Assembly (NCBI GenBank): GCA_033557465.1
Contig: CM066036.1
Span: 721,507,828 to 721,571,827, forward strand
DNA from: Ichthyophis bannanicus
Lineage: Eukaryota > Chordata > Amphibia > Gymnophiona > Ichthyophiidae
Reading direction: 5' to 3'
Length of the DNA: 64,000 bases
The notes under the pieces are model-generated. The model did no database searches. It had not been told where the DNA came from and saw nothing but the letters and a program-made list of their open reading frames with translations. Each line of letters begins with the position of its first letter. The first letter of the stretch is position 1. The translations under genes were made by a program, and so were the position numbers. Below are positions 1-8,921 of this stretch, piece after piece.

Positions 1-1312
1 TGAAAGAGAAAATAGTGAGGTTTCTGGAGTCCAGCGGATTACAGGATCCGAGGCAGCATGGAATCACCAGAGGCAGGTCTTGTCAGACAAATCTGATTGA
101 TTTTTTTGACTGGGTGACCAGGGAGTTGGACCGAGGGAGAGCTCTAGATGTGGTGTATTTAGATTTCCGTAAAGCCTTTGACACTGTTCCTCACAGGCGA
201 CTTATAAACAAACTGAGCACCCTAGGGATGGACCCTAAAGTTACTGCTTGGGTTAGAAATTGGTTGGGTGGGAGGCGACAAAGAGTACAAGTAAATGGAG
301 CTCACTCTGAGGAGAAGGATGTTACCAGTGGTGTGCCCCAGGGATCTGTCCTTGTCCGATTCTTTTTAACATCTTTGTTAGTGATATAGCGGAAGGGCTG
401 TCGGGTAAGGTTTGCCTCTTTGCGGATGATACCAAAATCTGCAATAGAGTAGACACCCAGGAAGGGGTAGATAACATGAGGAGGGATCTAGCTAAGCTTG
501 AAGAATGGTCTAGAATTTGGCAGCTGGGATTTAATGTTAAAAAATGTAAGGTCATGCATTTGGGCTGCAGCAATCCAAGGGAGCAATACAGTATAGGAGG
601 TGAAGTACTTTTGTCCACTAAAGAAGAGCGGGACCTAGGCGTGGTTGTGTCTGATGATCTTAAAGTAGCTAAACAGGTGGAAAAGGCGACAGCAAAAGCT
701 AGAAGGATGCTGGGGTGCATACGGAGAGGAATGGCTAGCAGAAAAAAGGAGGTGATAATGCCTCTGTATAAGTCTTTGGTGCGACCTCATTTGGAGTATG
801 GTGTGCAATTCTGGAGACCGCACCTTCAAAAGGATGTGAACAGGATGGAGTCGGTGCAGAGGGTTGCTACCAAAATGATTAATGGGCTTCATTATAAAGC
901 ATATGAGGACAGACTTAAGGATCTTAATATGTACACCTTAGAGGAAAGGCGGGATAGAGGTGATATGATTGAGATGTTTAAATACCTCCGTGGCATAAAT
1001 GTTCAGGGAGAGAGCCTCTTTCAATTGAAAGCAAGTTCTGCTACGAGGGGACATGGGATGAGGGTGAAGGGAGATAGATTCAGGAGTGATATGCGGAAAT
1101 ATTTCTTTACGGAAAGAGTAGTGGATCCGTGGAATAGTCTCCCAGTGGAGGTGGTAGAGATGAGGACAGTAACTGAATTCAAGAAAGCATGGGACCAACA
1201 CAGAGGATCTCTAAAGGCAAAAAGTGGACTGTTGTAGTTGTTATGGAAGGACAGACTAGATAGGCCATGTGGTCTTTTTCTGTCGTCATATTTCTATGTT
1301 TCTATGTTTCTA
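1..1312 (+). mobile_element. CR1-clade LINE, 3' half, running in from before the window
   Basis: The segment holds the C-terminal half of a CR1-type ORF2 followed by about 75 bp of 3' UTR. It ends in short repeats of TTTCTATG around 1290-1312, the kind of short-repeat 3' end known for CR1 elements, which lack poly(A). The 5' boundary lies outside the window. Relatives in the window are at 16.4-17.5 kb (antisense), 28.2-30.3 kb (sense) and 30.4-37.9 kb (antisense). Confidence 0.9.
15..1237 (+). pseudogene. CR1-like reverse transcriptase, C-terminal part, frameshifted
   Basis: Non-LTR reverse transcriptase that would copy element RNA at a nicked target. The first open stretch (15-389) carries the palm motif FRKAFDTVPHRR and ends at GVPQGSVL. 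Just after this, near 350, a small deletion shifts the frame. The catalytic box CLFADDTKICNRV follows at about 405-445 in the second frame, which then stays open to 1237. The second part has the thumb and C-terminal region typical of CR1 (RMLGCIRRG, LVRPHLEYGVQFWRP, LEERRDRGDMIEMFKYL). The catalytic aspartates are intact, so this copy was killed by the indel and 5' truncation rather than by active-site loss. Confidence 0.88.
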
Positions 1313-1566
1313 ACCAGTCCTAATCCCCCCATCAGCACATTTCCAGTCCTAGCCCCCCCTATAGCCCATTACCAGTCCTATCCCCCCATCAGCCCATTTC
1401 CAGTCTTAGCCCCCCCATAGCCCATTACATCCTAGCCCATCAGCCCATTTCCAGTCCTAACCCCCCATCAGCCCACTTCCAGTCTTAGCCCCCCCATAAG
1501 CACATTACCTGTCATAACCCCCCCATAGCCCATTACCAGTCCAAACCCCCCCTCCCCCCATCAGCC
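1312..1566. repeat. C-rich minisatellite
   Basis: About nine imperfect copies of a unit near 28-30 bp alternate between CAGTCCTAACCCCCCATCAG and AGCCCATTACCAGTCC types. Each unit has a run of six or seven C, so the opposite strand has regularly spaced G-runs that could form G-quadruplexes. It begins directly at the CR1 3' end and runs up to the palindrome. An inverted, diverged version reappears on the far side of the palindrome (2041-2201). Confidence 0.85.
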
Positions 1567-1572
1567 CGGATA

Positions 1573-1966
1573 GATTTAAAAAAAATAAAACGGCTGCTGC
1601 TGCAGCTGCCACCGTGGTAGCGGCAGAATCAAATGTCCCGCCGCGGGGCCCCGCCTACCCGGCAGAGCCTCCCTGAGCTTCCAAGTCCCTCCTAATGCGC
1701 GGGCTTTCAGAGCCACGAGAGTTTCCCTTTCTTCTCGCGGCTCTGTTAATCTCGCCAGGGCCGATAGGATTTCCCATCAGCCCCGGCGGGATTAACAGAG
1801 CCGCGAGAGGTCAGAGAAACTCTCACGGCTCTGAAAGCCCGCGCATAGGGAGGGACTTGGAAGCTCAGGGAGGCTCTGCCGGGCAGGCGGGGCCCCGCGG
1901 CAGGACATTTGATTCTGCCGCTGCCACGGCGGCAGCGGCAGCAGCAGCCGCCGTTTTTTTTAAAAT
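1573..1966. repeat. Long GC-rich palindrome, about 183 bp arms
   Basis: The left arm (1573-1756) and right arm (1785-1966) are reverse complements with few mismatches around a 28 bp spacer (1757-1784). Both arms end inward at TCTGTTAATC(T/C)CGCC and outward at a T/A run. They share the stretches GCCGCGGGGCCCCGCC and TGCGCGGGCTTTCAGAGCC. There is no convincing coding potential. Candidate explanations are a fold-back MITE or an inverted duplication; the inverted minisatellite outside the arms favours the latter. Confidence 0.9.
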
Positions 1967-1980
1967 CTTTGTGCAAATGT

Positions 1981-2036
1981 AGAATGTTTTTTGCACGGGG
2001 CCCCCTGAAACGCGGGGCCCTGTGAAAAAACATTCT
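1981..2036. repeat. Small palindrome
   Basis: AGAATGTTTTTTGCACGGGG on the left pairs with the mirror segment ending in GTGAAAAAACATTCT on the right. Stems are about 23-25 bp with one bulge and one mismatch, around a short loop near 2005-2011. It lies between the right arm of the large palindrome and the inverted minisatellite and has no counterpart on the left side. Confidence 0.8.
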
Positions 2037-2040
2037 TGCT

Positions 2041-2201
2041 TAATGGACGGGCTGGCCCTGGTGGGGAAGGAGGGGAACTGGAAGGGAATGGACACCAGTG
2101 GCAGTCATGGGAATGCAAGTTGACATTGGAAGGTACTGGGAGAGAGGACTGGAAAGGGGCTGATACTGGGAAGGGTTACTGGGACTGGAAATAGGCTGAT
2201 G
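2041..2201. repeat. Inverted, degenerate remnant of the minisatellite
   Basis: Units such as GGGACTGGAAATAGGCTGATG and TACTGGGAAGGGTTACTGG are reverse complements of units at 1312-1566, but more diverged and purine-rich. Their position mirrors the C-rich minisatellite across the palindrome. Confidence 0.6.
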
Positions 2202-3139
2202 AAAAGAAGTGAAGAAAACAAAAGATGAGATAAGAAATAGCAGATGGGCCATAGACCACAGAAAGAGAGCTAATAGAAGACAGGAAAGCAAAAGCCTCAG
2301 ATCGGGACCAGCATGATCAGAGAATAAAATGGTCAGACAACAAAGGTAGAAAAATAATGTTAATTCATTTTAGTGATTGGACTTTGTGTTATCTTTATAT
2401 TTTATACTGTATGGGGGAACTGCATATTTATCTGATGTTGCACTTCTTGAGGAGTCTGGCTTCTTGGGGTTTCAGTTTAAATTTTGTCTACATATTTTTA
2501 TTTTTACTTTAGATTGTAAATCACTTATTCTGTACTTGGTGAGGGTCTGTGTTCTGAGTGTGTGACTGAGACCAGGTGTTCTGTTAACATAGACTTTGTA
2601 CAAAAAGATCTATACTGTACTGTTGTAATTTGACATGTTCAGCTTTTCAAATAGGTGTATGGATGTTCCAGGGCCCACTGTAGTATTTACAGTCACATTT
2701 TTTTTGGTGGGCTCCTTATGTGAGTTTTGGAAGTTGCTGCTGATATGTTATGGTATGGTAGATTTGCCCTATAGATACTCAGTGACTTTGTTGTAGGGTT
2801 TTGTATTAGTTCACAATATACCTGGTACTGGAGAATGTTTGCTGTTGTTAGAGAGATGATCAGAAATTTTTTTTTTTTAAGATATTGAGTTCTGTGGGTG
2901 AATGTCCTGGTTCTGCTCTGCAACCACTGTTGAAGGGGGTTCTGTGGATGCAAAATATATGTTGAAAAAGAAAAAGCAATAACCATAATGCAGTTTATAA
3001 CAACAAAATATAAATGAGTTATGATTTAGTTTTATAAACTGTGCTGTGGTTCTAGCTATCTTTTAGTTCCTGGTGTGCAAACATCTTGCATTTTCTCCAT
3101 ATAATCTAATCAGATTTTTGGTTTGGTTCAGTCCCTGAT
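2202..3139. other. AT-rich non-coding stretch
   Basis: No supported gene. Scattered T-rich runs and short open frames show no domain, conserved motif or repeat boundary that I recognise. Confidence 0.5.
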
Positions 3140-3149
3140 TGGAATTTTG

Positions 3150-3297
3150 AAAAAGCCCACCCCCTCTACGGGGGAGGGTGGGGGTGGGGGGCGCCATCTC
3201 ATCCTTCGCCTCAGGCAGCAGATTGCCTTGAGCCGCCCCTGGATAGACGTCCAAACAGGACGTCCATCCTCGCTATTCGCTGTACAGAATTACCCCC
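3150..3297 (-). repeat. Fragment of the serial-hairpin repeat family (GGGGGTCATTCTG end)
   Basis: Read on the minus strand, the segment starts at 3297 with GGGGGTAATTCTG, then GCGAATAGCGAGGATGGACG, matching the left end of the element at 24245 (GGGGGTCATTCTG, GCGAATAGCGGGGATGGACG). The hairpin GGACGTCC...GGACGTCTATCC is also kept. Only one end is present; the rest is a G-rich stretch and a segment resembling another repeat (GCCTCAGGCAGCAGATTG). Confidence 0.65.
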
Positions 3298-4392
3298 ATT
3301 TTGAATATCTTGTATAGTGTATATATATGCCTGCATTCTGCAATGAGCTGAAACCTTATTTATTTATACTCAGTAGTGGACAAAATGTGAGGCAAAAAGC
3401 AATAGACTTACTAAAGGGAGCATCGCAAATATTGACTTTCACTCCTAAAATATTACCTAAATTGTCAGTTTCTATTAGACGGTGCAAAATAATTGAACAA
3501 TACATAAAATACCAACATATCCTGTTTTGAATTATACTTGGCATGTTGTCGAAGATATTTTTTTCCACTTTGCTCCTTTGCTTACACTGACATATGGTCA
3601 TGTTATTATTATTGTGCTGATTTAGAGTGTAATTTGTCTGTGTCAAGCTACACCTATTGTGCACATCTTTGGGTGAATCTCTTCCTAAAGAATGGTTAAT
3701 AAATCTTTATTAATAAATAAATACCCAGAGACGTAATGAATTAATTGTGGAGCTGCCACTTAGCATAATAAAAGTAATATATTTTATTAATAATTTATTT
3801 TTAATTATTAGTAAGAATGATATGCACACCGGCAAAAAACAAATGAGCATGTATCCAGCTGTAGAGGAACATCCAGGAACACAGTTTCAGGGAGGCTTTT
3901 ATTTTCATGATAGAGAGAAAGGCAGAAGAACTTGAGAACAGCATTGGTGTGGGACTTTTCTTTGGATAGAGAGCCAGTTGCTTCTGTTTTATCCCTCTGA
4001 TGTTCCTCGAACACTACATCACAGGAGCTCAATGTAAAATCTGACACAAATTAAAATCTGGATAGAGCTAATAATGATAAATATAGTGGGCTATATTTCA
4101 CTATTATCGCAATCATATGGCTTTGTGAATTAGCTTCTGGGGACATATTGAACATACCCCCTACAGCTAATGTACAGCCTTTGCCATTGACACACATGCG
4201 ATTGGTGGTTACATTAAATTTTCTCACTGCCCGATTTCAACCTCGGTGTCAGCCAGCTTCTATTTCAGCATCTGAAGTGGCCCCAGAGGGAAGGAAAGGA
4301 AAGAGCTAATGGACATGTTAGATCCATATGTAACTTATGTGTCAATCAATAAGTAGGATGAGTATGTGGGAGTCATCTGTACTGTATCAGTG
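3298..4392. other. Non-coding flank of the Gypsy insertion
   Basis: No supported gene. AT-rich, with a T/A-rich patch around 3690-3720. The last part (about 4300-4392) is the left flank of the Gypsy insertion. Because the insertion has clean ends it should be continuous with 10259 onward, which belongs to older Harbinger-like DNA. Confidence 0.5.
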
Positions 4393-4397
4393 AGGGG

Positions 4398-5728
4398 TGT
4401 CGTGAAGTACAAGGTTCAGAGCCGATGGAAACAGAGGATTCACTGCAAAGTGAAACCAGAATTGACAGATTTGAAACAAGCATGGAGGGTTGGCATGGAA
4501 ACCCCAAACAAAAGACGTCACAGTGTGCTAGGGAACGCCCAGCCCCTGAGCTAGCTCCTGCTTCATCAGGGAAGAGGGAACAGCTGGTGGGAGGTGTGGC
4601 CAGGCCCAACGGAAAAAGAAACACAGATAAAAACTCTTTAGTTAAGGATAGAGAGAGCACAGGAGGGAGCACAGGAGGAGTGGAGAAAACTGAAGGAACG
4701 AGGAGAGCAGAGAAGGATAGATATCCCGAGGGCAGCCAAGGTTTGTGGCTGGGAGAAGAGAAAAGGGAAGGGAATCCCAATCTCACTCGGAGAAACTTCT
4801 CAGAGGAAGAGAGCTGTGAAAGACATACAATTCCAGCTCACAGAGAGCAGTGCTCAACTACCAAAAGCACTGGGGATTTTTACCACTCTAAAAGCAAAGA
4901 CGTTTATTCTGGGAACCAGAGAAGACAGCCATGCTGTGCTCATTACAGTCATCCTGAAGGTAAAGCTTATTTCCCTGATACAAAGCTTTTATCAGAAAGG
5001 AGAGAAAAGTTTTACCTACCAATTTGTAGCCAAGGGAGATTCCTGGGGGAAAGCAGTTTAAAAGGCAGACATAGAACTTCCCCTAGCCAAGCAGAAGAGG
5101 GAAGCGTGTATCCTTTCAGTTACCGGGAGCTGTGTGCACAAGAATCCAAACACCCAGACTCCTCTAGCAGGTTGGGGGAAGGGAATCCTTTGATTGAAGC
5201 AGAGAGGTTTGCACGGCAGACAGATGAACCCTCTCTAAGAGACATTGAAGGAGAAGGTGATCCTATGCAGTGGGATTCTTATCAACCCCCAGTGTCTGAA
5301 GTGTATATGGACTGCTCGTATATGATAGCAGACAATGTGCAATCCCTTTGTTAATATTGCTGAATTTTGCTAAAGAAGAAAACAGCCAAAAGGAGCATTT
5401 TGGAGAGAAACACTGTTTTATTCTTTTGTGCCTTAAAAGCTGAGAATAAGCATTTATCTGAGTTACATATTTTTGTTCACACCAGAAGCATGGTTTCTTT
5501 GTTAATATAACCTTCTATTCATGGTCAACAATATCCAACCCCGGGAGGGGAAATAAATCCTTATTTAACCTGAACCACTCGTGTACAACTTGGAATCATT
5601 TCAGTGCTGTGGAACTACGTTACCCAGGAGGCCCTTCCAAACCTCCATTAAGTAGTTTTCAGCACAAGAAGCACAACTGCCCACTCGCCTTGCTCATGCT
5701 ATATGCCTCTGGGAGGGTGAGTGGTGAA
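4398..5728 (+). repeat. 5' LTR of the Gypsy element
   Basis: Begins TGTCGTGAAGTAC and ends ...GAGTGGTGAA. An AATAAA polyadenylation signal lies near 5551 (GGGGAAATAAATCC). The other copy starts at 8922. Differences seen: a C-run length change near 4607, a T/G near 4749, a GA indel near 4756, G/A near 5050 and 5125, and T/C near 5696. The LTR is purine-rich over most of its length. The exact 3' base is uncertain by two because the copies differ there (AA versus CA). Confidence 0.93.
4425..5354 (+). CDS. 309-codon open frame inside the 5' LTR, coding status unproven
   Basis: One frame is open from ATG 4425 to 5354. The translation is hydrophilic and rich in Glu, Arg, Ser and Gly, with no signal peptide, membrane segment or domain I recognise. 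In the 3' LTR the same frame is broken by a 1 bp deletion and a 2 bp insertion, leaving 8949-9164 and 9268-9879 as open pieces. The purine-rich composition lowers stop frequency, so a chance frame is the simpler reading. Some retroviral LTRs do encode proteins, so it is listed with low confidence. Confidence 0.2.
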   Translation: METEDSLQSETRIDRFETSMEGWHGNPKQKTSQCARERPAPELAPASSGKREQLVGGVARPNGKRNTDKNSLVKDRESTGGSTGGVEKTEGTRRAEKDRYPEGSQGLWLGEEKREGNPNLTRRNFSEEESCERHTIPAHREQCSTTKSTGDFYHSKSKDVYSGNQRRQPCCAHYSHPEGKAYFPDTKLLSERREKFYLPICSQGRFLGESSLKGRHRTSPSQAEEGSVYPFSYRELCAQESKHPDSSSRLGEGNPLIEAERFARQTDEPSLRDIEGEGDPMQWDSYQPPVSEVYMDCSYMIADNVQSLC

Positions 5729-5733
5729 ATATC

Positions 5734-5742
5734 TGGCGTAGT
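5734..5742 (+). promoter_or_regulatory. Candidate primer-binding site (tRNA-Ser-like)
   Basis: TGGCGTAGT starts five bases after the 5' LTR. It is complementary to a serine tRNA 3' end (ACTACGCCA), but the match does not extend past about nine bases, so tRNA identity is tentative. Confidence 0.45.
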
Positions 5743-5875
5743 TTTTCGGATGCTTGACCTTGGATGAAGGACACTACAAGAAACTACGGCACCAGGACTA
5801 CCGGAAGGCTACAAGAAAATAAAGCACAGAACACAGCTTCTTTTCCTGAATGCAGACCTCTACACGAAGCCTCAG

Positions 5876-5999
5876 GTAATAGCACCTGGGCATAAGTGAG
5901 GGAGGATATCAGGAAAAGGGGGCGCTGTGGGGTTGGAAAAAAAAAAAACCTGAAAAGGGAGCCGCACTTGGGTTTTTTTGTTTGTCTCTTTTATTGCAG
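5876..5999 (+). other. Probable leader intron of the Gypsy transcript
   Basis: A donor-like CAG|GTAATA at 5875/5876 and an acceptor with a long pyrimidine tract (TTTTTTTGTTTGTCTCTTTTATTGCAG, ending 5999) bound 124 nt. Splicing would bring the leader to 13 nt before ATG 6013 and remove the upstream in-frame ATG at 5896, whose extra residues are low complexity. This supports 6013 as the Gag start. Not proven without RNA data. Confidence 0.5.
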
Positions 6000-6012
6000 G
6001 TGCGGACAGGAG

Positions 6013-7578
6013 ATGGAGGCCCAGGATGTGATAGCGTGGATGCGAAAGCAATGGGACCTGCAGATGGAGCTTGCCAAGCGCATCCAAGAGGAAAACGCTA
6101 CACTCATGAGAGAGCAGCAAAAGCCGCTGCTGGACGCTGTGACAGCACTCCTAAAAGAACCACGAGAACCACGGATGGAGAATCCTATGGTTATACCAGG
6201 ATCCACAATGAACGCAAGTCATGCATTCTCTTTAGGACAATTGAGTCCAACCGATAACATTGACGATTTTATTGATGCATTTGAGCGTATTGGGCAGGCA
6301 TTAAGATGGCCTGATAGTCAATGGGCTACGCGCTTTGCAGTTTCGCTGACAGGCGAAGCCCTGTCAGCCTACAAAGCCATGCCCGCCGCTCTTGCAGGCG
6401 ACTATACCGAGATAAAGAAAGCGGTAAAAGACAGGTTGGGGCTGACGACCTCACATTATAGAAGGCTATTCAGGGAAGCCCGCCTGAAGCCTCAAGAAAC
6501 TCCAAAGGCGTTACAACAACGTCTGAAAAATCTGGCTTGGAAATGGCTAAGTCCAGAAACTAAATCGATAGAAAGTATACTAGACACGGTAGTTTTAGAA
6601 CAATTTGTACAGGCTGTGCCTAGAGAAATGAGAATGTACCTCACCTTGCAGGATTGCAGGACCACCGAGGAAGCAGCTAATTTGGCGGACCGTTTTCTGG
6701 AGGCCCAAATAGCTGACCCCTCGGAGTGCAGCATACTGCAAGCTGCAGGTTTATGTGATAGTAAAAAGGGAAAGATTCCCTATGGTGGAAAATATGCTAT
6801 GACAAGTGTGAATGTTAGGAATGGTAACGATGATAGTGTTTTTGTGCGCAGAGGGAATGTGTTTACACCCAAAGGTAAATGTTATCTGTGTGGGAAAATG
6901 GGGCATTTTAAAAGGGAATGTGCCAAAAGAACTGTCCTGATGTCTGGGGTGGATGAGCCAGTTCGGGATAAGTTTCTATTACATGCACAGGTGGAAGGGG
7001 TGGACACCTTGGCCCTGCTTGACTCGGGGGCCGACCAGAGTATGATTTCCCGCACGCTCTGGGAGGCCATCGAGAGGCGCTGTTCGTCGCCCCCGAGTCA
7101 AGCAGAAAACCAGGTCAGAGTGAAGTGCATACACGGTACGTTTGCATTTTACCCTCGCCGGAATCTCTCCGTAACTGCACTAAAGTTCAAGCAAGTAATG
7201 CCTTTAGCTATACTTCCTGCACTACCCCAAGACCTTATTTTAGGTAGGGATTGGGTACCCTTTTATGAGGGACTAGTGGCAGGTTTGAATAACCGAGCCA
7301 GCTTGGTCTCGACCAGATCACAAGCCGGGACCTCAGAGATGGGAGAGACATCAGCTGGGGACAGGGGAGAACCTGGGGAAAGACTAGTACCCCAAGAGGA
7401 GGAGTCACGGGAAGAAGAAGCAGATATTCTTCCTACCCACCAGGACCTAATGAATGAACCCGTTGGGCAAGGGAGAAAGGCTAAGGCGAAGAGAGACGCC
7501 ATGAGAGACAGTCTAGATCCCGGGGCAGAGCAGAATTGGAGGCAGGTGCAAGCCTACCCTGGGTACCCGCAGAGCTAG
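6013..7578 (+). CDS. Gag-protease polyprotein of the Gypsy element
   Basis: Encodes the capsid/nucleocapsid precursor joined to an aspartic protease, 521 residues from ATG 6013. The frame also opens upstream to 5896, but those codons lie in or next to the likely leader intron. Residues about 15-45 are helical and charged (MRKQWDLQMELAKRIQEEN). Residues about 150-225 resemble a SCAN domain: a basic helix, then KALQQRLKNLAWKWLSPE, SILDTVVLEQFVQAVP and an acidic C-terminal helix. A CCHC knuckle, CYLCGKMGHFKREC, is at about 290-303. The protease has its active site LLDSGADQSM near 335-343 and the conserved ILGRDW near 405-410. The tail is Glu-rich and ends at TAG 7578. The frame is intact, fitting a young copy. 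Integrase follows in different frames. Confidence 0.9.
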   Translation: MEAQDVIAWMRKQWDLQMELAKRIQEENATLMREQQKPLLDAVTALLKEPREPRMENPMVIPGSTMNASHAFSLGQLSPTDNIDDFIDAFERIGQALRWPDSQWATRFAVSLTGEALSAYKAMPAALAGDYTEIKKAVKDRLGLTTSHYRRLFREARLKPQETPKALQQRLKNLAWKWLSPETKSIESILDTVVLEQFVQAVPREMRMYLTLQDCRTTEEAANLADRFLEAQIADPSECSILQAAGLCDSKKGKIPYGGKYAMTSVNVRNGNDDSVFVRRGNVFTPKGKCYLCGKMGHFKRECAKRTVLMSGVDEPVRDKFLLHAQVEGVDTLALLDSGADQSMISRTLWEAIERRCSSPPSQAENQVRVKCIHGTFAFYPRRNLSVTALKFKQVMPLAILPALPQDLILGRDWVPFYEGLVAGLNNRASLVSTRSQAGTSEMGETSAGDRGEPGERLVPQEEESREEEADILPTHQDLMNEPVGQGRKAKAKRDAMRDSLDPGAEQNWRQVQAYPGYPQS

Positions 7579-7681
7579 TGAATAAATTTCCCTCCTTTCC
7601 TGCTGAGCAGCGGGCTGACCCAGCGCTCAAGAGAGCCTTCGAATGGGCCCAGGAGATCAGGCCCACATTGCCTAGGTTTTC

Positions 7682-8902
7682 ATGGACAATGGCATCCTGT
7701 ATAGGGAAAGTGTAGACCCTTACTCTGAGGCAGTAAGGAAGCAGCTTGTAGTGCCAACGACGTTCAAAGCTACAGTCTTGCGTCTCGCGCACGACCACCC
7801 TATAGGAAGCCACAAAGGTATCCAGGGCACCCTGGACCAAATATTAGGTCGCTTTTACTGGCCCGGGGTGTTCAAGGAGACTAAGCAGTATTGCGAGTCG
7901 TGTGCTCCATGTCAAAGGGTATCAGCGTTAAGGCCGAAAGCTGTACCTTTGGTGCTTACTCCCACCATAGCCGTACCTATGAGCCGAATAGGCATAGATA
8001 TGGTAGGCCCTATGACACGTACACCCAGGGGTTTTCAGTACCTACTCGTGATAGTCGACCATGCCACCCGGTTCCCCTGGGCTATTCCCCTAAGGAACAC
8101 CTCTGCGAGGATTATAGCCCAGGAGCTGGTCAAACTATTCTGTATGGTAGGGTTCCCCAGAGAGGTACTTACAGACCAGGGCAGCAACTTTTTATCCAAG
8201 CATCTGTCCACCGTATGGGAGGCTTTTGGAATAAAGCATATACGGACTTCGGCTTACCACCCCCAAACAAATGGTCTAGTGGAACGTACTAATCAGACCA
8301 TTAAGCAGATGCTGAGGAGAGGGTTGAAAAAAGGGGAGATAGCAGAATGGGATACCCTGCTCCCATTCGTCTTATATGCATGCAGAGAACGTGTGCAATC
8401 TTCTCTGAAGGCCTCACCCTATGAGCTTATGTTTGGGAGATCCCCTAGAGGGATATTAGATATACTACATGAGCAGTGGGTAGAACCAGACATTTCTGAA
8501 ATAGAAATTCCGCAGTTCTTAAAGGGTCTGAGGCAACGTTTAGAGAGAACCGCAAAGGCCGCAATGGAAAATCTGCAAGCTAGTAAACAAAAGCAGAAGC
8601 AGTATTACGACAGGGGCAAACAGCCCCGGACATTAAATATAGGGGATAAGGTAATTATCCAGGTGGAAAATCCAGGCCCAAAATTCGAAGCCCATTGGAG
8701 GGGACCGTGTACGGTCGTAGAGAAAGTAGGACCAGTTTCCTATAGGATAGAAAACGCAAAGGGTCGCAGGCAGGTGTATCACCTGAACCTTTTAAAAACC
8801 CTGGAAAGAGAGAGTTGCCACCGCCAGTATGGTGTACCTGGAACAACACAGCAGATCCCACACTGGTATTACGTACTGTCCGGAAGGTGCGGCAGTACGT
8901 AA
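7682..8902 (+). CDS. Integrase of the Gypsy element
   Basis: Would insert element cDNA into the genome. From ATG 7682 the 406 residues hold the zinc-binding HHCC (H39, H44, C74, C77) and the catalytic core D106 (GIDMVGP), D165 (LTDQGSNF) and E201 (GLVERTN), with 35 residues between the last two as usual. A C-terminal GPY/F-type module follows (HWRGPCTVVEKVGPVSYRI). No chromodomain is seen. Upstream, the frame giving PSFPAEQRADPALKRAFEWA (about 7580-7640) looks like natural coding sequence but is offset by one base from both Gag and integrase. Expression therefore needs frameshifting, or indels have occurred. The stop lies about 20 bp before the 3' LTR, leaving no room for RT-RNase H. Confidence 0.9.
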   Translation: MDNGILYRESVDPYSEAVRKQLVVPTTFKATVLRLAHDHPIGSHKGIQGTLDQILGRFYWPGVFKETKQYCESCAPCQRVSALRPKAVPLVLTPTIAVPMSRIGIDMVGPMTRTPRGFQYLLVIVDHATRFPWAIPLRNTSARIIAQELVKLFCMVGFPREVLTDQGSNFLSKHLSTVWEAFGIKHIRTSAYHPQTNGLVERTNQTIKQMLRRGLKKGEIAEWDTLLPFVLYACRERVQSSLKASPYELMFGRSPRGILDILHEQWVEPDISEIEIPQFLKGLRQRLERTAKAAMENLQASKQKQKQYYDRGKQPRTLNIGDKVIIQVENPGPKFEAHWRGPCTVVEKVGPVSYRIENAKGRRQVYHLNLLKTLERESCHRQYGVPGTTQQIPHWYYVLSGRCGST

Positions 8903-8908
8903 TATTTT

Positions 8909-8921
8909 AAGGCGGGGGATA
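8909..8921 (+). promoter_or_regulatory. Polypurine tract of the Gypsy element
   Basis: AAGGCGGGGGATA lies immediately before the TGTCGTG start of the 3' LTR, where plus-strand priming is expected. Confidence 0.75.

Noticed and set aside
1695..2033. Open frames on both strands with Ala runs
   Set aside because: They arise from the GC-rich palindrome and its GCN repeats, and read through both arms.
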